The position numbers and the translations under genes were made by a program. A stretch of DNA of 64,000 bases from Begonia masoniana (lineage: Eukaryota > Streptophyta > Magnoliopsida > Cucurbitales > Begoniaceae): assembly GCA_022432975.1 (NCBI GenBank), contig CM039506.1, positions 17,062,121-17,126,120 on the forward strand, in the 5' to 3' direction. Positions 22,360 to 33,339 of this stretch are shown here, one piece after another. The notes below the pieces were generated by a model. The model did no database searches. It was not told the DNA's origin and saw only the letters and a list, made by a program, of their open reading frames with translations. Every line of letters starts with the position of its first letter. Within the stretch, counting starts at the first letter, position 1.

Positions 22360-23656
22360 TGTAACACCCGGTAATTTCCTATTACGTGCGTAGCTTAAAT
22401 TAACCGGTTAGGAGAGTTTAAGGTTATTGTTAAGTGATTAAGAGTATGGGTATAATGTAAAGCCAAGAGAAAAGAGAAGAGAATGGTTGACAAGTCAAAG
22501 CAAATCAAGTTGAAAGTCAAAAGTATTTGGTGTGGAAGTCAAACCAATTAGAACCAATAAAAGGTTAGTGTTAATGGGCATTAAAGTGGTGATTCAAGGG
22601 AGCATTTCACGTTGGTTTTAATGGAGGAAAAAGGTGGGTGATTTTACAATTTTAAAGAGTTGGGTGGAGAGAAACAAAAAGTAAAAGTTGATTTTTTTAT
22701 AAATTAGAAAGGGTGAAGGAAAGAAATGTAAAAAAGGTCATCCTCTTCCCTTGCCCTCCACGATTTCATTGCAGCCATTAAAGCCCTTCAAAGCTTCATT
22801 CCATCAAGGTTCTTCAAGGGTTTTCAAGGTAAAAATGAGTGGGTTTTGGTTGTATGCCCTTTAGGTGTAGTTTATTAGTGTTTTTGTGGTGTTTTTGTGA
22901 AGATTGGTTATGGTTTTGAAACCCTAGATGGAGAGCTCCGAATTTTGAGTTCCTTGGCTAGTTTTCTCTCTAGATTTAGTGTTTTAATTTTTGAATGTCC
23001 TGGGTTAGGTGATTTATGGGGTTAGATTAAAGATTGGAAAGAAGTTACATAAAAACCAATTTTTAACCTAAAGCACACCGGTTCTGTTTTTGACTTTTCG
23101 GTTTGGCCAAGTGATTTGTTTGGTTAGTTTAAGTGTTTCAATGGATCATAGACGTGTAGAGGTTTCCGAATTGGGGTGGCGCATTGAAATCCGTTGAAAA
23201 ACGAGAGAGTTACGACCGTTTGAAGTTAGGCGGTCAATTTTGGGGTAAAAACTGAGTTTAATGTTTTGGGAAGGAATTTTGTTGTAGTTTTAGTTAGTTT
23301 AGGTTAAGAATTTCCTTAGAATTTGGTAGTAAATATTAAGTTGACTTTTCGTTATTTTAGGTGATCGAGTGTGTACATTGGTCGAACAAAGTGGACAATT
23401 GAAATTCGAGCAGCCAGGTAAGTAGTGGAATTCCTTCGTTTTGCCTTCGGGCCTACACCACGGAACAGTAGGATTTTTGTTTGATTGTTGTTACTTGATT
23501 TATTTATGTTAAGCACGTGTTGAGTATCGTTACGAAAATGAGTTTGTGCATGACGTGAAAGGTGAGTGTGAAACCTAACAAGAAAGATTAAGCAAAATAA
23601 AGTTGAGTAGAGTCGCCAGGTTAGGCAAGTTGCCGGGGAGACACTTGTAACATGCC
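22360..23656 (+). mobile_element. LTR-C, 5' part
   Basis: Begins TGTAACACCCGGTAATTTCC. TATA-like TTATAAATTAG near 22698; exon 1 to about 22829 with donor GTAAAA; acceptor TTTTAG at 23360; exon 2 23361-23417 (57 nt); donor CCAG|GTAAGT at 23417/23418. The LTR is split within intron 2 by the B2 element at 23656 (TSD ATGCC) and resumes at 30580. Confidence 0.82.
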
Positions 23657-24754
23657 TGATAGGCTACGGGCCTGCAAATGGGGTTAGAAATGGCATGCGG
23701 AAGACTCAAAATAACAACAACGATCGGTGCTCTAAGAACACCCCAAAACAGACTCAAATATGCTGAAAATAGAGACGAACAGAGGAGATGAGACGGAGGG
23801 CGTGAGGCGCATACCGAGAAGTGGGTATTGCTCAGAACGGTGCGGAAATGATGGAGGAGCGAATTGAAGACCCGAAACCGACCCAGAAACAACTCATAGT
23901 TTTCGGGTGACAGAAATCCGTCGTTGCCAGCGAAGGATTCTCGGCGGAGGGCACTATGGCGTTCGCCCATTTTCTTCATTGCTTCCATTGCTTGGAAGAG
24001 GAAGAGAGGGACTAAGAACACCCCCTAGCAGCCACAAGCTCGGGGTGCAATCGGGAGCTTCATCCAGGCGCTACGCGCCGATGAAGCACCGAGAGAAAAA
24101 CTCTCTCTTTCGCTCGCGGAGAGCGCTTCGAACGGGAAGGAAAAATCCTTTGCAATTTCCAAAAATATGTATCAATGGCTAACCTGATTACAGAGGTGGA
24201 GAGAAGATTAAATATAACAGGAAGAATTCGGGAAAGAAGAAGGAGAGAAGAGAAGCTCTGGAAATCGTCGGGCAACGGTTCGATTTGTAGCCGTTGGAGC
24301 TTCTGCAGAAAGCTGGCAACCGGTTCGCTGGGCAGTGTTTCTCCAGGGCCGGTTCACTCCTTGTAGCTTGGTTTAGCCTTGGTTCAGTCCGGTTCAAGCT
24401 TTAGTTCTCCTTTGTTCAGCCGGTTCAGCCTTGGTTCACCTCGGTTCAACATCCCCTTTTGAAGACTATTACAAACATACATTCAAAAGGCTAAAAGTTT
24501 GCCAATTTACAAGTCTTAAACAAAATTAAAGTATTTTAAATTACAAATAAAATAAAACGAAAGCTTGGTTACAAAAGTTGAATTTAAGGAAAACAAATTC
24601 CTTCTTCATTCCAAGCTTCGGAAAGCCAATTTACCTACATAATTCCACAAATCCATTAGATAGATAAAATAGATATATACTTACCTTGACTTGTGTTTAA
24701 ACGGTTCGAACTGTAGGCACATTATGGTGAGTCTTTGGAACCCGGGGCATATCA
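23657..24754 (-). mobile_element. B2 element, 3' LTR (LTR-B)
   Basis: Plus-strand ends TGATAGGCTACGGG and GGGGCATATCA; 1098 bp, the same length as its partner at 29482-30579. Mismatches counted by eye are about a dozen, roughly 1%. A TATA-like ATTAAATATA lies near 24208. The left flank ATGCC (23652-23656) is the TSD. Confidence 0.92.
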
Positions 24755-27700
24755 TCCCCTCCCGGTTGTTGAGGATTTGACCTCAAATCCAATGATTGAC
24801 TCATCGGGGGACATTACAACACTTAGGATAAAATTTCTCTACTAAAATATTTAAGCACAATCCACATTAGGCACAAAACATAGTTATCCTAAAGTTGAAA
24901 AATCATTTCACCATCCACAATGGTCTCAATAATTGCAAAAATTTGAAATGTTCATGTAAACAATTTAAAAGCATATACATGATAATGACATAAGATTCAA
25001 GCAAGCATAATTGAACAATTCCATTTTCTAGCTAAGCTATCAAACAAATAATGAACCACAAATATGAAAATTACCATTTTAAAAACAACACTTGGTTCAC
25101 CTAATTTTAAAAAAATAAGAGTTTAAAATCAAGCTTAGCATAAGTTCAACTTAAATCCAAAACTCAAGAAAACAATTCTCCTTTTAACGATAGAGTGAGG
25201 ATTTATCACTTCAAAAACAAAAGGCAACAACAATTTGATCACAAAATTACTCTTTAGTTCTTTCAACAAATTAAATCAAGCTTAGACAAGGAGAATTAAA
25301 CATGATATCCAATTATAGCAAGAACATACAAGAAGTTGATCTCAAACATATAGTTCATCCAATCAACCTACTATTCAACTAATTTCAAAAGAAATTCAAG
25401 TAAGGTTTCATGGGTACATACCTTGTTGCCAAAAATCTATCCAACTCCTTGGTTCATCCATAGCTAATGCTCAAAATTGGAGTAGAAAGCTAAACAATCC
25501 TCAAAAGATAAAACAATATGCATATATTTTGATTTTACATTTACCTTGGCCAACAACAATTAAACTAATTGACCAAGCACTAGACTTTAAAGTGAGACTC
25601 TAATTTTAATTCCTAAACAAAGACAAACAAACAACACAAGCAACTAAGTCACAAGACTCAACCTAAAAGTCCTAAACATTTAATCAAACAGCACAACAAA
25701 TCAAGCAAGTTAATCAAAGAAAATAGACTTGCAACTAATATCAATGATAAGCTATTGGGTCTAGGCAACCCTCTAGAACTTTTGTGGAAATCGTCACACT
25801 ATCCCACACCCTTTATAGGCGACTTCCTCACACGGCGATCTGTCGGGCCCAATGGCCAGCGGTAAACCTCGGACAATACCAACGGCCCACAGAGGAAAGC
25901 TCTTGGCCACAAACACAAATCACTCGACGTACAAGTGAATCCTAAGTGACTAACAAGATAGTATATGACATGCTTTTGTTAAAATATCGGACCTCAAGTT
26001 AACATAGTCCTAAACAAAACAAAAACACTCAACTTGATGCAATCAAACAAGAGTTCAAAACAGAATTTATAAAAACATGGTGGAATAGAATTTGCCAAGC
26101 TCTATTTAACATGCAATTTTAATTCATGCTCTTCATTCTAAATTTAACTTAACATCAAGGACACTATACAAATCATAGACACAAGAGATGCATCAATCAT
26201 CAAAACAAAAACTCAAACATGGATGGAAACTGAATTTTACAATCCAATTGAAACATGTTATAGTTTATGCTCTCACTTTAATCTCAATCCAAGGCATCAA
26301 GTGAAATCCTAAATAATTTTAAACACAAGTAAGCATGGTGAAACGTTTGCATAACATTTTTTTTTTTTTTTTGGCTTTTATGACATAAAACTGAAATTGA
26401 AAACTCAGAACAGTGCACAAAACACATAAAAACGACAGAATTTCTGAAACAGAAAAACTAACACAAATCTACTCCAATATTCTTGAAAATTTAACAGGGA
26501 TTAGAAAACAAGATGATAAACATGCTGTCAAATTTTCAAATCCAGATTCAACATGAGCAGAAAGTTATGCAAGCCTAAAGTTCAGGAAATTTAAACTCAA
26601 AAACCAGAAAAATTTCTAAACAACCTAAAGTATCCTAAACCGAAACTAGCACAATTCAACTCCAAATAACCTGAAATTTTAACAGATAATAGTTGACAAT
26701 ATGTTGCATATGCTGTAAAAATTTCAAATCCAAATTCATAGTGAGCAAAGGATTATGCAAGTCCAAAGTAAGAACTAAAACTAGAAAAACCAGAAATTTC
26801 TAAACCGGAATTTTAATCTAAACATCCTAGAAAAGTCTAAACAAAACAATGTCAATTTGGACAACAAATTAGCACATCAAACTCTCCTAAACATGGAACA
26901 TGTAAAAAAATTAAACAAAACAAAACGCATACTAAAACACATTTGAAAAACACCAAAACAACACAATAATTTCAGCAAATATAAACTAACATGAGAACTC
27001 AATTTTAGCATTCATTTTCAAATCCATTCTCTATGTAAATTAATTTTGCCAACACAACCTAAACAACGAAACATGGTTATAAAAACAGAAACAAATATCT
27101 ATAAACATTCACCTAAACAAAATCGAAATTATGACTCAAAACACAACATTAGAACATGCTTTTATTCAAGAATAACATCCCGAAATTAAACAGATATGGG
27201 CCATGGTTAGTTCATGCTTGCTTACCAGAAACATGAGAAACATGAGGTTAAGATGGTAAAGTCATATCATATAATTTCACAGTAATGATATCCAAATAAA
27301 CAGCAAATGCAAACACAAACAAAAGAACATGCTTTTCAAGAAAACATTCTGAAATTAAACAGATACGGACCATGGTTAATTCATGCTATCTAATCAGTAA
27401 CATGAGGTTAATATGGAAAAATCATATCAAGTAATTATCATAACAATGTAATCCAAAGAAACAAGTTCAGACACAGACAAACATAAAACACAAGTTGCTC
27501 TCAGTCAACAGTTCCGAAGAGTCTCCACACAGAAAATAAAACTAAACAGAATTTGCTCTCGGTCAACAGCTCCGAAGAGTCTCCCAACACATCAGAAAAT
27601 AAACTAAAAAATAGACAGGAAAGTACCTTTAAAGCAAAGCAATTGATAACTCCAAAATTGCCAATTAAGGAAGCCTCTTGCCTTGGGAGATGGGTACAAA

Positions 27701-29481
27701 AATTGCACAACAAATGTTACGAAAAACACACACACAACAGAGACTAAGATATGCAAAAACAACAATCTAGAACTAAACAATAATGCAAGGTTCAAATGCT
27801 AAACCTTTTAGCAATTTGAACAACAACAACAAAACACCTAAACATGCTCCTAATATGCTGGAATAACAACAACAAAAGATCAAAACACACACTAGAACAA
27901 CCTACATTGCAAAGCTAAAACATGCTAGATATAGTTTTCTAAATGCCTTAAACATTCAGCAATTGCAACCTAAAAAACAAAATCTAAAACATAAACTAAT
28001 CAGCAAGAAAGACTCAAGAAAACAACATTTAAAACTCAAGAAAAACACTAAGACACATGCTGAAAAACAGCAAAGGAAAATCACAAAGGAAACAGCAAAG
28101 AAAACAGCAAAAAAAATCTAAACAGAATTATCACTCAAATCATTATGTATGCTGTGAAATATTTTCTGCTAAAACTCAGCAACTACCCTTAGTGAATGAC
28201 TCTAAATAGGGCAGCAAAAGTACTGCATAAACCTAGCAAAAATGGACTCCTAATGCTGCAGAAAACAGCAAATAGACAAGAAGAAAAGAAGCAGAAAAAT
28301 TTTCAAAAACCAGAACAGAATTTTGAAAACAAATCAACTCCTAATCATGGACTCTAAACAGAACATGCTGAGACAATTTGGACACTAAAATGAGAGGCAA
28401 AGTTGTTGCAAAAATTCAGTAAAACAACTCAACAACTCAGCAAACCAGAACAGATTTACAAGCAACTTCCACCCGTAAACTTGGACACAGATTAGAAAAC
28501 TACAACAAGCTAAACAAGCTAACAGCAATCCAAAACTTAAACACATGCTAAAACAGATTGCAAGATGCTTAAGATGTTCAGCAAATGCAACAGCTACACA
28601 GAAATCAAAAGATCACAGCAAACAACAACTAAAACGAGAAAATAGAAACAAAAGAAATGACAAACAGGACATATGCTAGCTGAGCTTCGGTCTAAATAAA
28701 TAATTTGAGTTCAAGCAATATTGTCCAGGTTCTGTAAACAAGAAACAAACGTGCATATGATGACAGAAAACAAACCAGATAAAAACCACAAACAGAATCA
28801 TAAAATAACAATTTACCCAATCTGAATTCTAACAGAAATCAAAGTGATCAATTGCTAAACAAGTAACAAATAAGTTAAGCATGACTGAACACAAACCATG
28901 AAAAGAAACAAAACAGAATAGAAACATGCAACAAGAACAGGACACAAAAAAAAAAATCAAAACAGAACACAAGACACGACAGTTTTAAACAGTGAACATA
29001 AACTCTTAAACTAACATGCTTAACACATTCTAGACAGAAAACAAAACCAGATAAAAACCACAAACAGAATCATAAATAACAATTTACCCAATCTGAATTC
29101 TACAGAAATCAAGTGATCAATTGCTAAACAAGTAACAAATAAGTTAAGCATGACTGAACACAACCATGAAAAGAAACAAAACAGAATAGAAACATGCAAC
29201 AAGAAACAGGACACAAAAAAAAAAATCAAAACAGAACACAAGACACGACAGTTTTAACAGTGAACCTAAACTCTTAAACTAACATGCTTAACACATTCTA
29301 GAAACAGAGAACAAACATGCTAACTCACCTAAAACCATCCTAAAACAATCTAAACATAAAATGAAATAAGACATGCATGCTGACAGAAAACAACAACAAA
29401 GCTGAGAAGACACTCAACAGAAAACAGGGGAAAACAGAACCCGAATTGTGCAAACAAGAGCACTTAGGCTTTGATACCAAA
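24755..29481 (-). mobile_element. B2 element internal domain, noncoding (LARD-like)
   Basis: A 4.7-kb internal region with a polypurine tract at its 3' end (minus-strand CGGGAGGGGA, complement of 24755-24764) and a primer site at 29468-29479 (TGGTATCAAAGC on the minus strand, one base off the tRNA-Met complement). It is strongly A-rich on the plus strand. I see no gag, protease, RT, RNase H or integrase motif on either strand. A near duplication of about 180-200 bp occurs at about 28775-29010 and 29035-29260. With young LTRs and a clean TSD this is a recently mobile, enzyme-less element. Confidence 0.85.
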
Positions 29482-30579
29482 TGATAGGCTATGGGCCTGC
29501 AAATGGGGTTAGAAATGGCATGCGGAAGACTCAAAATAACAACAACGATCGGTGCTCTAAGAACACCCCAAAACAGACTCAAATATGCTGAAAATAGAGA
29601 CGAACAGAGGAGATGAGACGGAGGGCGTGAGGCGCATACCGAGAAGTGGGTATTGCTCAGAACGGTGCGGAAATGATGGAGGAGTGAATTGAAGACCCGA
29701 AACCGACCCAGAAACAACTCGTAGTTTTCGGGTGACAGAAATCCGTCGTTGCCAGCGAAGGATTCTCGGCGGAGGGCACTATGGCGTTCGCCCCTTTTCT
29801 TCATTGCTTCCATTGCTTGGAAGAGGAAGAGAGGGACTAAGAACACCCCCTAGCAGCCACAAGCTCGGGGTGCAATCGGGAGCTTCATCCAGGCGCTACG
29901 CGCCGATGAAGCACCGAGAGAAAAACTCTCTCTTTCACTCGCGGAGAGCGCTTCGAACGGGAAGGAAAAATCCTTTGCAATTTCCAAAAATATGTATCAA
30001 TGGCTAACCTGATTACAGAGGTGGAGAGAAGATTAAATACAAGAGGAAGAATTCAGGAAAGAAGAAGGAGAGAAGAGAAGCTCTGGAAATCGTCGGGCAA
30101 CGGTTCGATTTGTAGCCGTTGGAGCTTCTGCAGAAAGCTGGCAACCGGTTCGCTGGGCAGTGTTTCTCCAGGGCCGGTTCACTCCTTGCAACTTGGTTTA
30201 GCCTTGGTTCAGTCCGGTTCAAGCTTTAGTTCTCCTTTGTTCAGCCGGTTCAGCCTTGGTTCACCTCGGTTCAACATCCCATTTTGAAGACTATTACAAA
30301 CATACATTCAAAAGGCTAAAAGTTTGCCAATTTACAAGTCTTAAACAAAATTAAAGTATTTTAAATTACAAATAAAATAAAACGAAAGCTTGGTTACAAG
30401 AGTTGAATTTAAGGAAAACAAATTCCTTCTTCATTCCAAGCTTCGGAAAGCCAATTTACCTACATAATTCCACAAATCCATTAGATAGATAAAATAGATA
30501 TATACTTACCTTGACTTGTGTTTAAACGGTTCGAACTGTAGGCACATTATGGTGAGTCTTTGGAACCCGGGGCATATCA
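29482..30579 (-). mobile_element. B2 element, 5' LTR (LTR-B)
   Basis: Plus-strand ends TGATAGGCTATGGG and GGGGCATATCA. The right flank ATGCC (30580-30584) repeats the left flank of the 3' LTR, which proves the boundaries of the complete 6.9-kb insertion. Confidence 0.92.
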
Positions 30580-31250
30580 ATGCCGGGGAGGCATTTTTGC
30601 CGGGGAGGCACTTGTAATATGCCGGGGAGGCAGTGAGTTGGGACTCTACTCGAGATATAAAGTTGAAAATACGTAAGTGCTGTTGGAGGAGATTGTGTGC
30701 TGCCATCCAATGGGGGGGACCCGGGCATGAGCTGGCCGATCTTGTTCCGTGGATCAAGGCATGGCCGTCCAATGAGTGGGGAGCTCGGATGTGTGCCTAC
30801 TTGATTCACATGTGACAGGGGAATGGAGGAGATTGTGTGCTGCCGTCCAATGGGGGGACCCGGGCCTGAGCTGGCCGATCTTACTCTGTGGGTCAAGGCG
30901 TGGCCGTCCAATGAGCGGGGAGCTCGGATGTGTGCCTACTTGATTCACGCGTGAAATTGGAAAGATTTAATAAAACGAAAGCAAAATGAAAACAACAGAG
31001 TGAGTAGAGACTGCATGTGTTAGGGCGGTGTGAGTGCATCGTGCATGTTGTATTTCTTTTTCCTACTTGCTAAGCGTAAGCTTACGTGTGTGTGCGTGTT
31101 CTGTGGTGTAGGTGACGAGTTCATTACAGGTGAAGTAGATGTGACAGCCGAGGACTAGGCCGCAGTCGGAGGTGTACGGGGTGCGCCGGTGCAGGTTATT
31201 GTCGGGGCATCTCGGCTACTGTCTTCCTCGGAAAGTGTGGGAGGTGTAAG
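30580..31250 (+). mobile_element. LTR-C, 3' part, truncated
   Basis: Continues LTR-C: TGCCGGGGAGGCA hairpins, then a twice-repeated block with GGAGATTGTGTGCTGCC and GGGGAGCTCGGATGTG, the CGTAAGCTTACG palindrome near the acceptor, and an exon 3 resembling that of E (GCAGTCGGAG...GTCGGGGC). It stops at 31250 where LTR-D begins. The expected GTTACA end is missing. Confidence 0.78.
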
Positions 31251-31572
31251 TATAACACCCCGATTCCCTGAACCCGGTTTGTTACTCAAAACCCCGAATA
31301 TTACTAAGAAACACTTGGGCCAAATATAAAACTTCGTTGAAAATTTCAGAATTTGAAACTTGACAAAACATGAAAACTTGCAGCGGAAATCGTTTAAACA
31401 AAAGTAAAATTAAACGAAGCCATGTTAAAATAATCGTTGGCAATATTAAGAATCAATCAGTTGAGAAGCAAAGGTTTAACTCGTAAAATAATTTAAAGAT
31501 TTCAAAAGTCAATTCCATCGACCGCCGAACAAAGTCAACAAAAGGGAAAGGCTACTCGAAGACATCCACCGG

Positions 31573-31763
31573 TGACTAAACGACAAAGCACAAGATTTGT
31601 CATCCGGTCACTAAACGACAAAACATAAAATTTGTCATCCGGTCCCTAAACGACAAAACATAAAATTTGTCATCCGGTCACTAAACGACAAAACATAAAA
31701 TTTGTCATCCGGTCACTAAACGACAAAACATAAAATTTGTCATCCGGTCACTAAGCGACAAAA
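31573..31763 (-). repeat. 35-bp minisatellite in the D 3' LTR, about 6 units
   Basis: Unit on the plus strand: CACTAAACGACAAAACATAA then AATTTGTCATCCGGT. Two CCGGTGACGTCAGC blocks follow (31793-31800 and 31838-31845 hold TGACGTCA). Confidence 0.88.
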
Positions 31764-32274
31764 TATATCCTTCATCTACCGGTGACGTCAGCTGGATGAT
31801 CTCTCTCATCCGATCGACTTTACCCCACATCTACCGGTGACGTCAGCCGGATGATCCCTCTCATCCGGGCACTAGACGACAAACAAAACACCTATATCAT
31901 CCGACAAACAAAACACTCGACATCATCCGGTAGAAGAGAAACACAACACTATCCACAGAAAAGAATTTACTTACTTCCCAAAGACCATTCAGGAACGACT
32001 CAAGCCATAGCATTAATCAAATCCGATAAAAACCAACATTTAAAACTCAACAGACTGCTAAAATCAGTAAATTTCAAAACGTATTCAAAATACTAAAATT
32101 CCTACTGTCATGAGAACTCAACATACTCAGACTGAATCCTTGACTACTAGTCCTCCACACTAACAGACATCAGTTAAACCGCCCCGTCAGCTGCCAGAAC
32201 ATTGAATAAGTGTACTCCTCCAACCCGACTAGTCCTCAGTGAACTCAGTAAACACACCTGCTGTCACTTCTTCA

Positions 32275-32756
32275 CCTACATCACAAAACTCATCTATTAG
32301 CCTAATGCTAAGTAAGTAATGCAAAATGAAATGAATTACTGAAACATAAACTCCTAATCATGCAATTTCCACTTTCTCCTCTCAGTTGCTCATTCATCGT
32401 TTCTAATTCAGATCCCCCTGTGAAATTGGGAGTCGGATCAACTCTCCCAAAGTATGTATCCACTGACTCATTAAGGGGCAGATTAATTCCCTTAACAGTA
32501 AATCTGATTCACATGTTCAGATCCCCCTGTGAAATTGGAAGTTGGATCAGCTCTTCCAAAGTATATATCCACTGTCTCATTAAGGGGCGGATTAATTCCC
32601 TTAACAGTAAATCTGATTCACTTTGCTGTTTCATCACATTCAATCCTCTCCATACCAATGTGTATTCAAATTCATTTTCGTATACATTTTGAAAACATGA
32701 TGCATGGCATACAAACATATCCAAGTAAATACAAACCTAACGTTTTGTGATGTAGG
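32275..32756 (-). other. Clamped intron 2 of LTR-D (3' LTR; repeated at 39133-39614)
   Basis: GTTTTGTGATGTAGG (32742-32756) and CCTACATCACAAAAC (32275-32289) are perfect 15-nt complements. The GCC-TTCG-GGC hairpin (minus strand) precedes the first, and TTAGC-ATTAG-GCTAA lies before the acceptor. Between them are two GATCCCCCTGTGAAATTGG / TTAAGGGGCRGATTAATTC blocks. The 5' LTR copy has the same 15-nt pair at 39600-39614 and 39133-39147. Confidence 0.75.
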
Positions 32757-33304
32757 CCCGAAGGCACAAGCAAACATTACTTACTTGGATCTCCTGGAAT
32801 TGTCTGGGTAGCTAACCACTTCTGGTATTGCTCAACCTAAAACCGTAGACAGAGCATATATTAAATTTCCTCTAATCTTCATTCTAGACCACTATAAATC
32901 TAAGGGAAACTCTAGTCATTGTGCATTCTCGATTTCGACTTAAACCGAACTAACCCTCACTTACTGTATTCTCCAAAACCTCAATATCATCCCTCCCACC
33001 AACAATAGATACAATGTAGCTAGAAATAGAGGCAAAACTCACCAAGTTCGGAAGAAGTCGCTGGAGAAAGTCGAAGGGGGGTCTCTTATCGTGCTCTGCT
33101 AGGCTGAGGAGCTGAGAATGGGGAGGAAATGGAATAAAACAGTGGCGGCTACTTCAATAATAGTTTCCTTAAATACGTTATCCACCTTTAGATTTCTAAT
33201 TACCCTTATACCCTTGCCTAGTCATCCACTAACCCTACATTTAATATTGTCATTAGTTTTAAAAAAAAGAATAGAGAAACGGTTTAACAGGACCGGGTAT
33301 TACA

Positions 33305-33321
33305 ATCTACCCTCCTTAAAA
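33305..33321 (-). other. Polypurine tract of the D element
   Basis: The minus strand reads TTAAGGAGGGTAGAT immediately before the 3' LTR start, the plus-strand primer for reverse transcription. Confidence 0.8.
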
Positions 33322-33339
33322 GAATTTTGTCCTCAAAAT

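Larger units (their letters stand above)
23418..31112 (+). other. Clamped intron 2 of LTR-C, split by the B2 insertion
   Basis: GCC-TTCG-GGC hairpin, then CCTACACCAC (23452-23461). The partner GTGGTGTAGG is at 31103-31112 with the acceptor AG. The intervening array is TGCC-GGGGA-GGCA hairpins, for example 30580-30594, 30598-30610 and 30620-30632. Without the B2 insertion the strands would be roughly 0.7 kb apart. Confidence 0.7.
31251..33304 (-). mobile_element. LTR-D, 3' LTR of the gag-pol element
   Basis: Plus-strand TATAACACCCCGATTCC to ACCGGGTATTACA; 2054 bp. In element sense it starts TGTAATACCCGG and ends TTATA, so the terminus is TG...TA rather than TG...CA. TATA-like TATTTAAGG (near 33168-33177) with TAGCCGCCACTG downstream; exon 2 at about 32785-32836. 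The left TSD partner does not match the right flank. Apart from repeat number it is about 99% identical to the 5' LTR by eye. Confidence 0.9.

Noticed and set aside
29340..29846. 168-codon minus frame crossing from LTR-B into the B interior (also 23575-24021)
   Set aside because: Shared only because the two LTRs are nearly identical. The older LTR-B at 20498-21593 does not conserve it, and the frame runs through the primer site.
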